Assembly (NCBI GenBank): GCA_963846505.1
Contig: CAWJWD010000004.1
Span: 496,001-560,000, forward strand
Reading direction: 5' to 3'
Length of the DNA: 64,000 bases
From: JACVRW01 sp963846505
GTDB taxonomy: Bacteria; Actinomycetota; Thermoleophilia; Solirubrobacterales; Thermoleophilaceae
The notes beneath the pieces were generated by a model. It was not told where the DNA came from and ran no database searches. It was given only the letters and a program-made list of their open reading frames with translations. Every line of letters begins with the position of its first letter. Position 1 is the stretch's first letter. A program made the translations under genes and the position numbers. Shown here one piece after another: positions 9,254-16,976 of the stretch.

Positions 9254-10282
9254 TCAAGATAGCAGCGCGCGGCCAAGGGCCTCGCACGCACGGTCGATTC
9301 CGGCCCGATCGACGTCCAGATGGGTGACGAAGCGGACGCGATCGGCGGCCACCGGCGTGGCCTCCACGCCCTCGTCGGCGAGCCGCTGCGCCGCGCCCGG
9401 ACCGTCGTCGACGATCGCGATCACGATGTTGGTCTCGGGCTCGGCCAGCAGCTCGACGCCGAGCTCGGTCAGGCGCGCGGCGAGCAGCCGCGCATGCTCG
9501 TGGTCGGTCGCCAGCCGCTCGACGTTGTGGTCGAGCGCGTAGAGGCACCCGGCCGCCACGATCCCGGACTGGCGCAGCGCGCCGCCGATCATCTGCTTCC
9601 AGCGCCAGGCCTCCTCGATCAGCTCCCGCGACCCGCACAGCACCGCTCCGAGCGGCGCGCCGAGGCCTTTGGTGAAGTCGAGCCAGGCGGTGTCGAAGCC
9701 ACCGGCGTGGTCGGCCGCCGTGGTGCCCGGCGAGGCGACGACGGCGTTCAGCAGCCGAGCGCCGTCGAGGTGCGTGCGCAGGCCGTGGCGCGCAGCCGTG
9801 TCGAGGACGTCCCGCAGGCGGTCCTGCGGCCAGACGCGCCCGCCGGCCATGTTGATGGTCTGCTCGACCGAGACGACGCGCGAGCGCGGGTGGTAGCGGT
9901 CGCCGGCCGGCCGCAGCGCGGCCTCGACCTGGGCGCCCGTGAAGATGCCGCCGTCGCCGTCGAGCGTCTGGATCATCAGGCCCGAGAACTGCGCCGGGCC
10001 GCCGGACTCGGCGACGATCGGGTGCGCGCTGCGGTCGAGCAGCAGCTCGTCGCCGCCGGGCCGCGCGTGCAGGCGCAGGGCGATCTCGTTGCACATCGTG
10101 CCGCTCGGCAGGAACACGCCGGCCTCGTGACCGAGCAGCTCGGCGGTGCGCTGCTCGAGCCGCAGCGTCGTGGGGTCCGCGAAGCGCTGCTCGTCGCCGA
10201 CCTCGGCGTCGACCATCGCCTGCTTCATGGCCGCGCTCGGGCGGGTCTGCGTGTCGCTGAAGAGGTTGACTGTCGCCGTCAT
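9254..10282 (-). CDS. ltaE: Low-specificity threonine aldolase (PLP, fold type I)
   Basis: A 342-residue pyridoxal-phosphate enzyme. It opens VNLFSDTQTRPSAAMKQAM with the typical SDT...P motif. The Schiff-base lysine is in WLDFTKGLGAPLGAVLCG. It cleaves L-threonine and L-allo-threonine to glycine and acetaldehyde, or related beta-hydroxy amino acids. ATG 10282 is chosen since the fold begins at once; a longer frame upstream reaches into the ribH side but has no conserved sequence. The gene follows ribH by 58 bases on the same strand, so it may be read through from the riboflavin operon. D-threonine aldolases are of a different fold and are excluded. Confidence 0.9.
   Translation of the reverse strand: MTATVNLFSDTQTRPSAAMKQAMVDAEVGDEQRFADPTTLRLEQRTAELLGHEAGVFLPSGTMCNEIALRLHARPGGDELLLDRSAHPIVAESGGPAQFSGLMIQTLDGDGGIFTGAQVEAALRPAGDRYHPRSRVVSVEQTINMAGGRVWPQDRLRDVLDTAARHGLRTHLDGARLLNAVVASPGTTAADHAGGFDTAWLDFTKGLGAPLGAVLCGSRELIEEAWRWKQMIGGALRQSGIVAAGCLYALDHNVERLATDHEHARLLAARLTELGVELLAEPETNIVIAIVDDGPGAAQRLADEGVEATPVAADRVRFVTHLDVDRAGIDRACEALGRALLS
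9256..9261 (-). promoter_or_regulatory. Putative -10 box of leaderless rpmB
   Basis: Minus-strand TATCTT ends eight bases before the rpmB GTG and overlaps the 3' end of ltaE. It would let rpmB be expressed independently of the upstream aldolase gene. Confidence 0.45.
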
Positions 10283-10340
10283 CGGTGCCGCTCCTCGACC
10301 GCGCCCGGCCGCAGCAGAGCCGCCGGCCGGGCTGATCGCG

Positions 10341-10781
10341 TCATCGCGGGGGACGCGGCGGCAGCGCCTGGCGCAGCGCAGCCATCCGCAGGACGGCGTG
10401 GGCGGCGTCTTCGCCCTGGTGGCGCTTGTCACCCCCGACGCGCGCGAGCGCCTGGTCCATGTTCTCGACCGTCAGGACGCCGAAGGCGCACGGCACGCCC
10501 GTGCTCAGCGAGACGTCGGCGATGCCGCGCGCTGCCTCGCCGCAGACGTAGTCGTAGTGGCTGGTCTCGCCGCGGATCACCGCGCCGAGGCAGGCCACGC
10601 CGGCGAAGCGCCCGGACTCGGCGCAGTACTTCGCCGCCAGCGGCAGCTCGAACGCGCCGGGCACGTCGTGGACCTCCACCTGCGCACCGGCCTCCTGGAA
10701 GACCCGTGTCGCGCCCTCCACCAGCCGCTGCGCGAGGTCGGCGTAGAAGGTACCCACGCAGGCCGCGTAGAGGTCAGCCAC
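10341..10781 (-). CDS. ribH: 6,7-dimethyl-8-ribityllumazine synthase
   Basis: A 146-residue lumazine synthase, slightly shorter than the usual 150-160. Diagnostic segments are GAFELPLAAKYCA, CLGAVIRGETSHYDYVC (with the catalytic-site His) and GVLTVENMDQA. It condenses 5-amino-6-ribitylamino-uracil with dihydroxybutanone phosphate. Start is a GTG at 10781 that overlaps ribBA by eight bases, so the two are translationally coupled. The protein is last of the four rib genes. Confidence 0.96.
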   Translation of the reverse strand: MADLYAACVGTFYADLAQRLVEGATRVFQEAGAQVEVHDVPGAFELPLAAKYCAESGRFAGVACLGAVIRGETSHYDYVCGEAARGIADVSLSTGVPCAFGVLTVENMDQALARVGGDKRHQGEDAAHAVLRMAALRQALPPRPPR

Positions 10782-12072
10782 CTTGGCGCTCCGACTCCTG
10801 GCGCGCCTCGGCCCGGTCCTGCACGCGCTCCTCGTGGATCATCTCCTCGTCGAGCGCCAGCCCCTGGTGGTGCAGCAGGTGCCCGAGGCGGTCCTTCTTG
10901 GCACGCAGGTAGTCGCGGTTGTGCTGTCCCGGCGCGTGCTCGATCGGGATCTGGTCGGTGACGGTCAGCCCGTAGCCCTCGAGGCCGACGATCTTCTTGG
11001 GGTTGTTGGTCAGCAGACGGATCGAGCTGAGCCCGAGGTCGACGAGGATCTGCGCGCCGATGCCGTAGTCGCGCAGGTCGGCCGGCAGGCCGAGCTTCAT
11101 GTTGGCGTCGACGGTGTCGAGCCCCTCCTCCTGCAGCTTGTAGGCGCGCAGCTTGTTCAGCAGCCCGATCCCGCGTCCCTCCTGCGCGAGGTAGAGCAGC
11201 ACGCCGGTGCCCTCGCGCTCGATCCGCGCCAGCGCGTCCTCGAGCTGCTGGCCGCAGTCGCAGCGCAGCGAGTGGAAGACGTCGCCGGTGAGGCACTCGG
11301 AGTGGACGCGCACGAGCACGTCCTGCTGCCCGTCGATCTCCCCCTTGACCATCGCGACGTGATGCTTGTCGTCGACGAGCGAGCGGTAGCCGACGACCTC
11401 GAAGTCGCCGAAGGCGGTCGGCAGCTGGGCGTCCACGACGCGCTCGACGAGCTTGTCGTGCTGGCGGCGGTAGGCGATCAGGTCCGCGACGGTGACCATC
11501 TTCAGGTCGTGGCGCTTGCAGTAGCCCTCGAGGTCGGGCACGCGCGCCATCGTGCCGTCGTCGTTCATCACCTCGCAGATCACGCCGGACGGGTTGAGGC
11601 CCGCCAGTCGCGCCAGGTCGATCGCGGCCTCGGTCTGCCCGGTGCGCTCGAGCACGCCGCCGGGCTTGGCCTTGAGCGGGAAGATGTGCCCCGGCTGGAC
11701 GAGGTCCTGCGGGCGGCTCTTGGGATCGATCGCGACCTGGATCGTGTGCGCGCGGTCGTGCGCGGAGATGCCGGTCGTGATGCCCTCGCGCGCCTCGACC
11801 GAGACGGTGAAGGCGGTCTGGAACGGCGACTCGTTCTTGGCCGCCATCAGGTCGAGCCCGAGCTCGTCGCAGCGGTCGGGGGTCAGCGCCAGGCAGATCA
11901 GCCCGCGCCCCTCCTTGGCCATGAAGTTGATCGTCTCGGGCGTCGCGAACTGCGCCGCGAGCGTGAGGTCGCCCTCGTTCTCGCGGTCCTCGGCGTCGCA
12001 GACGACGACCATCTTGCCGGCGCGAACGTCCTCGATGGCCTCTTCGATCGTGCTGAACGGCGAGTTGCTCAT
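10774..12072 (-). CDS. ribBA: Bifunctional 3,4-dihydroxy-2-butanone-4-phosphate synthase / GTP cyclohydrolase II
   Basis: A 432-residue fusion. Residues ~1-200 are DHBP synthase, with the acidic DAEDRENEGD metal/substrate site and ISAHDRAHTI. Residues ~205-400 are GTP cyclohydrolase II, with zinc cysteines in HSECLTGDVFHSLRCDCG and the catalytic QEGRGIGLLNKLRAYKLQ stretch. The protein therefore supplies both precursors of riboflavin from ribulose-5-phosphate and GTP. The final ~30 residues are a charged tail. ATG 12072 overlaps the ribE stop by four bases (ATGA). Confidence 0.97.
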   Translation of the reverse strand: MSNSPFSTIEEAIEDVRAGKMVVVCDAEDRENEGDLTLAAQFATPETINFMAKEGRGLICLALTPDRCDELGLDLMAAKNESPFQTAFTVSVEAREGITTGISAHDRAHTIQVAIDPKSRPQDLVQPGHIFPLKAKPGGVLERTGQTEAAIDLARLAGLNPSGVICEVMNDDGTMARVPDLEGYCKRHDLKMVTVADLIAYRRQHDKLVERVVDAQLPTAFGDFEVVGYRSLVDDKHHVAMVKGEIDGQQDVLVRVHSECLTGDVFHSLRCDCGQQLEDALARIEREGTGVLLYLAQEGRGIGLLNKLRAYKLQEEGLDTVDANMKLGLPADLRDYGIGAQILVDLGLSSIRLLTNNPKKIVGLEGYGLTVTDQIPIEHAPGQHNRDYLRAKKDRLGHLLHHQGLALDEEMIHEERVQDRAEARQESERQGG

Positions 12073-12650
12073 CGGCTCAGCTTCTCCACGTACTTGGCGA
12101 GCACGTCCACCTCCAGGTTCACGGTCCGTCCGGGCTCGGCGGCACCGAACGTCGTGCGTTCGAGCGTCTCCGGGATCAGCGAGACGGCAAAGCCCCCGTC
12201 GTCGACCTCGGCGACGGTCAACGAGACCCCGTCGACCGCGATCGATCCCTTTTCCACGATGTAGCGAAGCACGTCCGGCGCCGCGACGATGCGCACGACG
12301 CGGGCGAAGCCGTCGTCGCGCAGCGACTCGACGCTGCCGGTGGCGTCCACGTGGCCCTGCACGACGTGGCCGCCGAGGCGGTCGGTCGCGCGCAGCGGCA
12401 GCTCGAGGTTGACCGTGTCGCCCGCGTCGAGCGGGCCGAGCGAGCTGCGCCGCAGCGTCTCGGCCATCACGTCGGCGCTGAAGTCGCCCCCGTTGACCTC
12501 GACGGCGGTCAGGCAGACGCCGTTGACGGCGATCGAGTCTCCCGGTGCCAGCTCGCCGGCGAGCGCCGTGTCGACGCGCAGGCGCACGCCGTCGTCGCCG
12601 CGCTGCGCCGCGCGCACGGTGCCGAGGTCGGCGACGAGGCCGGTGAACAC
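12069..12650 (-). CDS. ribE: Riboflavin synthase, alpha subunit
   Basis: A 193-residue protein opening MFTGLVADLG, the family hallmark, read from a GTG start. Two homologous lumazine-binding barrels can be seen: residues ~1-95 with SIAVNGVCLTAVEV and GDTVNLE, and ~96-190 with GSIAVDGVSLTVAEV and GRTVNLEVDVLAKYVEK. It dismutates two lumazines to riboflavin and the pyrimidine substrate that RibH reuses. It follows ribD after 47 bases. Confidence 0.96.
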   Translation of the reverse strand: MFTGLVADLGTVRAAQRGDDGVRLRVDTALAGELAPGDSIAVNGVCLTAVEVNGGDFSADVMAETLRRSSLGPLDAGDTVNLELPLRATDRLGGHVVQGHVDATGSVESLRDDGFARVVRIVAAPDVLRYIVEKGSIAVDGVSLTVAEVDDGGFAVSLIPETLERTTFGAAEPGRTVNLEVDVLAKYVEKLSR

Positions 12651-12697
12651 TCAGTCCGCTCCTCGACGCGGAGCGAGGGAGCGGGAGCGGGAGCGGA

Positions 12698-13822
12698 TCA
12701 CCACTCGCGCATCCTGGCGCAGATCAACACGTCGTCCTCGATCTGCTCGACGCACGCGCCGCTGGCGCGCACGGCGGTGGCGATCGACTCCGCGCCCTGG
12801 CCCTCGATCGCCGTCCGGGCCTTGGCCCCGCCGGCGAGGATCGGCGCCACGAAGATGCGCGCCTCGTCGACCTCGCCGGCCTCGAGGAAGGCGCCCGCCA
12901 GGCGCGGCCCGCCCTCGAGCAGCAGTGACTGCACGTCGCGGGCGCCGAGCTCGTCGAGCGCGTACTCGACGCGCGCGGCCTCGTTGGCGCCGCTGGCGAC
13001 GATCACCTCGACGCCGGCATGCTCGAGCGCCTCGACGGTGGTGCGCGAGGCGGCGCGCGAACAGACGACGGTCACCTGCGCCTCCGAGCCGCTCTGCACG
13101 AGCTTGCTCGCCAGCGGCAGGCGGCCCTGGTAGTCGAACACGACCCGGCGCGGCTGACGCGAGACGCCCTCGATGCGCGCGGTCAGCAGCGGGTCGTCGG
13201 CGAGCGCGGTGCCGATGCCGACGACGACCGCGTCCGACTCGGCGCGCCAGCGGTGGGCGCGGGCGCGGCTGGCCTCACCGGAGATCCACTGCGAGTCGCC
13301 GGTGCTGGTCGCCACCTTGCCGTCGAGCGTCATCGCGGACTTGAAGATCACGAGCGGCCGGCCGGTACGCGCGTGCTTGCGGAAGGGCTGGTTCTGCAGC
13401 CGCGCGGTGGCCGCGAGCTCGCCGTTGAGGACGTCGACGGCGATGCCCTCGTCGCGCAGCATGCCGAGGCCTCGGCCGGACGCCTTCTCGGTCGGATCGT
13501 CGGAGGCGACGACCACGCGCACGATCCCGGCCTCCACGATCGCGTCGGTGCAGGGCGGCGTGCGGCCCTGGTGCGAGCAGGGCTCGAGCGAGACGTAGAG
13601 GGTCGCGCCGGCGGTGTCCTCCTCGCACGCGGCAAGCGCCTCGCGCTCGGCGTGCGGGTGTCCCGCACCGGTGTGGTAGCCCTCCCCCAGCACCCGGTCG
13701 CCCTTGACGATCACGGCGCCCACGAGCGGATTCGGGCTGGTGTGTCCACGCGCTCGCTCGGCCAGTTCGATGGCCCGCGCGAGGTGCCGCGCGTCGCTTT
13801 CGGTGACGGTCGTCTCGCTCAT
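12698..13822 (-). CDS. ribD: Bifunctional diaminohydroxyphosphoribosylaminopyrimidine deaminase / 5-amino-6-(5-phosphoribosylamino)uracil reductase
   Basis: A 374-residue fusion of usual length. The amino-terminal deaminase has the zinc site HAEREAL and PCSHQGRTPPC. The reductase from about residue 155 has SAMTLDGKVA and later LLLEGGPRLAGAFLEA, typical of the RibD carboxy domain. It catalyses the second and third steps of the riboflavin pathway. It is first in the rib operon. Upstream DNA lacks an FMN riboswitch but carries a perfect 16-bp palindrome. No Shine-Dalgarno is apparent before ATG 13822. Confidence 0.95.
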   Translation of the reverse strand: MSETTVTESDARHLARAIELAERARGHTSPNPLVGAVIVKGDRVLGEGYHTGAGHPHAEREALAACEEDTAGATLYVSLEPCSHQGRTPPCTDAIVEAGIVRVVVASDDPTEKASGRGLGMLRDEGIAVDVLNGELAATARLQNQPFRKHARTGRPLVIFKSAMTLDGKVATSTGDSQWISGEASRARAHRWRAESDAVVVGIGTALADDPLLTARIEGVSRQPRRVVFDYQGRLPLASKLVQSGSEAQVTVVCSRAASRTTVEALEHAGVEVIVASGANEAARVEYALDELGARDVQSLLLEGGPRLAGAFLEAGEVDEARIFVAPILAGGAKARTAIEGQGAESIATAVRASGACVEQIEDDVLICARMREW

Positions 13823-13844
13823 CGGGGGTGGTGCGAGCGCCAGA

Positions 13845-13860
13845 TTGACTCGCGAGTCAA
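13845..13860. promoter_or_regulatory. Perfect 16-bp palindrome upstream of ribD
   Basis: TTGACTCGCGAGTCAA is a perfect inverted repeat in the 110-base gap between ribD and the divergent membrane protein gene. A minus-strand TATCGT (13860-13865) abuts it and could be the ribD -10, which would place the palindrome over the transcription start, as an operator. The binding protein is unknown. Confidence 0.5.
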
Positions 13861-13919
13861 CGATACCAGTGGTGTTTCCCCCCTCGGCCCGCGCACGCCC
13901 CCGTCCTGCGCTCGCCGAC

Positions 13920-13925
13920 TAGCCT
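13920..13925 (+). promoter_or_regulatory. Putative -10 box, leaderless start of the GT-C gene
   Basis: TAGCCT ends seven bases before the GTG at 13933, with no Shine-Dalgarno between. The sequence to the start (CCCGCCG) closely resembles that before the lipoprotein gene at 28482. Confidence 0.45.
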
Positions 13926-13932
13926 CCCGCCG

Positions 13933-15756
13933 GTGCGCAGGCTGCTCCCCGCCGCGATCCTCGGGCTGATCCTGGTCGCCGGCCTCGCACTGCGGGTTCA
14001 GAACAACGACTACGGGCTGCCGTTCGTCTACTCGATCGACGAGGCGAGTCACTTCACCGACCGCGCGGTGCTGATGTTCCGCGAGGGCATCGATCCCGGC
14101 TACTACCAGAACCCGGCTGCCTACACGTACCTGGTCTACGTCGTGCTGCGGGTGATGTACGGGCCGCTGCAAGTCGTCTTCGACCTGCCCTTCGGCAACG
14201 TCACCGACCAGTTCGCCAAGGATCCGGAGCAGATCTGGGTCACGGCGCGCACGCTCGCCGCGCTGCTGTGCATGTGCGGCGTGGTGGCCGTCTGGTGGGC
14301 GGCGCGGCGACTGTGGGGCATGCGCGAGGGGCTGGCGGCCGCGGCGGTGCTGTCGTTCGCGTTCCTGCCCGTCGCCTACTCGCGCGTCGCGGTCACCGAC
14401 GCGGGCTCGCTCGTCGGCGTCGCGCTGGCGCTCTGCTTCGCGGCGCTCGCGGCCGAGCGCGGGCGGCTGCGCGACTACGCGCTCGCCGGCGCCGCGGCCG
14501 GGCTGGCGATCTCGTTCAAGTACACGGCCGGGTTGGTGCTGCTGTCGCTCGGCATCGCGGCGCTGGCGCGGCTGCGCATCGACCGGCTGCGCGCGGTCGG
14601 CGGCTTGGCGCTCGGCGGCGTGCTCGCCGGGCTCGTGTTCGTCGTGCTGAACCCGTACCTGCTCGGCTCGTTCGACTCCTGGTGGAACGACCTGCGCGAC
14701 CAGGCCGAGGTGGCCGCCGACCAGCCCAAGCCCGGCCAGGAGTCCGGCGGGCTGTCCTACTACCTCGAGAGCCTCACCTGGGGCCTCGGCTGGGCGGGCT
14801 GCGCAGCGGCCCTGGTCGGCGCGGCGCTGCAGCTGCGCCGCAACCTCGTGCGCGGCCTGATTTTGGTGGCGCTGCCGTTGGCGCTGCTCGTGTACCTGAG
14901 CGTCCAGTCGCGCTACTTCGGGCGCTGGCTGCTGCCGGCCTACCCGGCGCTGGCGCTGCTCGCGGGGTACGCGATCGTGCAGGTCGCAGACGCGCTGGCA
15001 CCACGCCGACGCATGCTCGCGGGCGTCCTCGCCGCCGCGATCGCGGCGCTCGTCCTGCTCCAGCCCTTCGCCGCCGACGTCCGCACCGCACAGGTCCTCG
15101 GCCGCACCGACACGCGCGAGCAGGCGCGCGACTTCCTGGTCGACAACTACCCGCCGGGGCTGCGCGTCTCGATCGAGCCGGCGGTGCCGGGACGCTGGTA
15201 CCGCACCAACCCGAGCGGACGCGATCCCGCCTACCTCGAGCGCTGTCCGCGCCGCGACGACTGGACCGAGCCGGGCTGGTCCTACCCGACGGCGGACGGC
15301 AAGCGCGTCTGCGAGCGCTACCGGCCGGGCCAGTTCACCCGCCCCGACGGCGGCGTGCGCGCCTCGGCCTACCAGCTCGTGCTGCGCCCGAGCGTGATCG
15401 ACGACTACCGCTTCTACGGCTACTGCCTCGTCGTCACGTTCGGCACCGTGCGCGAGCGCGCCGAGCAGAGCGGCGGGCGCCGAGCACGGGCCTACTACGA
15501 CCGGCTCGAGCGCGAGTCGACGGTACTGCGGCGCTTCTCCCCCTACGACCCCGGCGCCGAGCCCGTCCCGTTCGACTTCGACCGCTCGTTCAACTACGAG
15601 CCGACCGCGTATGAGCGCCCCGGCCCCGTGGTCACGATCTACGAGCTGGACCGCTGCCGACAGGCCTACGGCACCTCGCTGATCCAGCTGCCGCGCGCGG
15701 TCGAGCTGGCGCCGTTCGCGCCGCGCGGCGAGGAAGCGGTCGAGGAAGAGCTCTAG
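13933..15756 (+). CDS. GT-C family (GT39-like) integral membrane glycosyltransferase
   Basis: A 607-residue protein with an amino-terminal membrane anchor and about ten further hydrophobic helices to residue ~395, followed by a ~210-residue soluble carboxy domain. The first extracytoplasmic loop holds the Asp-Glu pair of GT-C enzymes (YSIDEASHF, D36-E37). GT39/GT83 enzymes of this build use polyprenyl-phosphate sugars outside the membrane. The protein opens the surface-glycan region and is divergent from ribD. Start is GTG 13933. Donor and acceptor are unknown. Its stop overlaps that of the convergent GH6-like gene. Confidence 0.8.
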   Translation: MRRLLPAAILGLILVAGLALRVQNNDYGLPFVYSIDEASHFTDRAVLMFREGIDPGYYQNPAAYTYLVYVVLRVMYGPLQVVFDLPFGNVTDQFAKDPEQIWVTARTLAALLCMCGVVAVWWAARRLWGMREGLAAAAVLSFAFLPVAYSRVAVTDAGSLVGVALALCFAALAAERGRLRDYALAGAAAGLAISFKYTAGLVLLSLGIAALARLRIDRLRAVGGLALGGVLAGLVFVVLNPYLLGSFDSWWNDLRDQAEVAADQPKPGQESGGLSYYLESLTWGLGWAGCAAALVGAALQLRRNLVRGLILVALPLALLVYLSVQSRYFGRWLLPAYPALALLAGYAIVQVADALAPRRRMLAGVLAAAIAALVLLQPFAADVRTAQVLGRTDTREQARDFLVDNYPPGLRVSIEPAVPGRWYRTNPSGRDPAYLERCPRRDDWTEPGWSYPTADGKRVCERYRPGQFTRPDGGVRASAYQLVLRPSVIDDYRFYGYCLVVTFGTVRERAEQSGGRRARAYYDRLERESTVLRRFSPYDPGAEPVPFDFDRSFNYEPTAYERPGPVVTIYELDRCRQAYGTSLIQLPRAVELAPFAPRGEEAVEEEL

Positions 15757-16880
15757 CCGCCCAGCTGCTCGAGCGAGAAGCGCTGCTCGAAGCCGTACTT
15801 CGTGCCGCGCGGGGCGCTCAGCCAGGTGGTGCGGTACTTGGCGAACATCAGCGCCCGCTCGGGCCACCAGGAGCCGATCGGCAGCGGCCCGCCGTTGCAC
15901 GAGCCGCCGGAGTAGCCGGGCCGGTTGATCCACATGTAGGCGTCGACCTTCGGGTTGGCGGTGAACGTCGTCGGCGGGACTCCCAGGCCCCGCCTGAGCG
16001 GATGGCACCAGACGTTGATCGTGCGCCAGAGGTGGCGGCTGCGATCGATCCACCTGCGGTAGTGGACCGGGCCGCGACCGTTCTCGGCCGTGTTGACGAT
16101 GAACGGCTTGCCGCCCGTCAGGCGCGAGATCTCCAGGCCGTGCTCGATGTTGCCCGCGGTCCAGTCGTAGTGGGTGACGTTGAGCATGAAGCCGCGCACC
16201 TTGGCGATCCCGATCGAGCGCAGCTGCCAGGCGGTGCGCTTGGCCGGCTCCCAGTCCGAGGCGCCTCCCTCGAGGTAGATCGTCGCGTTCGGGAGCTGCG
16301 AGAGCACGTTGACGCCGTAGCGCAGCAGCCGCATGCGCGCGAAGCGGCGGCTGCGGGTGAGGCAGTCGATCGTGCCGAGCGAGTCGGGCTCGAACGCGAT
16401 CACCACCCGCCGCGCGCCGACGCCGCGCGCGAAGCCGCGGTACCAGCGCCGCGTGCGCCTGTCCTCCCCGGCCCCGCCGCCGTCGTAGCGGTTGCGACAG
16501 CCCTTGCCCTGGTGGCGCATGATCGTCACCAGCGGAATCGAGCCCGGCTGCTGGCGCCCGGCGCGCTCGAGGAACTGGCGGATCGCGCGGCTGGAGTGAT
16601 TCCAGCGTCCGAACCACTGGAACTTCGGCTCACGGGCGACGTGCCACATCAGGCTCGCCGCGTGCTCGCGCCCCTTGCGTCGCAGCGTGCGAAACGAGCG
16701 CGCGGACGGCTGGCGGGCGAGGTCGACGAACCAGCGCTGGCCTGCGAGCGGGTTCGGCGAGGCTGGATCGACGCCGCGCGGATCGACCACCTGCGCACCG
16801 GCCGGCGCGGCCAGCGGCACGAGCAGCAGCGCCCCGAGCACGAGCGCGAACGGCGATATGCGAAGCAACGACCCTGACAT
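15753..16880 (-). CDS. Secreted GH6-like protein, copy A (altered active site)
   Basis: A 375-residue exported protein with a signal peptide (about residues 1-29, ending APAGAQ). It belongs to glycoside hydrolase family 6: NPLAGQRWFVD, FEPDSLG, YLEGGASDWEPAKRTAWQL, RGFMLNVTHYDWT, INVWCHP and DAYMWINRPG are all in family order. The Asp of EPDSL (proton donor in GH6 cellulases) is kept. The Asp of the canonical RDC segment is absent (KGC here). The canonical carboxy-terminal WVK-x-PG-E-x-D is WIN-RPG-Y-S-G, so Lys, Glu and the Asp proposed as base are all replaced. It lies 96 bases after copy B. Cellulase activity is doubtful; a different glycan or a lectin-like role is possible. Confidence 0.85.
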   Translation of the reverse strand: MSGSLLRISPFALVLGALLLVPLAAPAGAQVVDPRGVDPASPNPLAGQRWFVDLARQPSARSFRTLRRKGREHAASLMWHVAREPKFQWFGRWNHSSRAIRQFLERAGRQQPGSIPLVTIMRHQGKGCRNRYDGGGAGEDRRTRRWYRGFARGVGARRVVIAFEPDSLGTIDCLTRSRRFARMRLLRYGVNVLSQLPNATIYLEGGASDWEPAKRTAWQLRSIGIAKVRGFMLNVTHYDWTAGNIEHGLEISRLTGGKPFIVNTAENGRGPVHYRRWIDRSRHLWRTINVWCHPLRRGLGVPPTTFTANPKVDAYMWINRPGYSGGSCNGGPLPIGSWWPERALMFAKYRTTWLSAPRGTKYGFEQRFSLEQLGG

Positions 16881-16896
16881 GACGTCTCCCGCGCCG

Positions 16897-16902
16897 AGGG
16901 TA
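16897..16902 (-). promoter_or_regulatory. Putative -10 box of GH6 copy A
   Basis: Minus-strand TACCCT lies 16 bases before the ATG of copy A, followed by GGGAG as a possible ribosome binding site. It suggests copy A can be transcribed separately from copy B. Confidence 0.35.
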
Positions 16903-16950
16903 CCCAGCCGCCAGGCGCCAAACCGCGCGCACGACCCTCGTGGAGGTGTA

Positions 16951-16969
16951 CGCGCACAAGCCGTGCGCG
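16951..16969 (-). terminator. Hairpin after GH6 copy B
   Basis: CGCGCAC (16951-16957) and GTGCGCG (16963-16969) form a perfect 7-bp stem with a five-base loop, eight bases after the stop of copy B. There is no U-tract, so termination would be weak or factor-assisted. Confidence 0.4.
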
Positions 16970-16976
16970 GGTCGGC

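Noticed and set aside
13823..13932. FMN riboswitch before ribD
   Set aside because: The gap is only 110 bases and shows none of the conserved riboswitch segments; the palindrome explains its structure better.
13819..16617. A 932-codon minus-strand frame opposite the GT-C gene and overlapping GH6 copy A
   Set aside because: It is antisense or out of frame to recognised proteins and has no conserved motif or membrane pattern.
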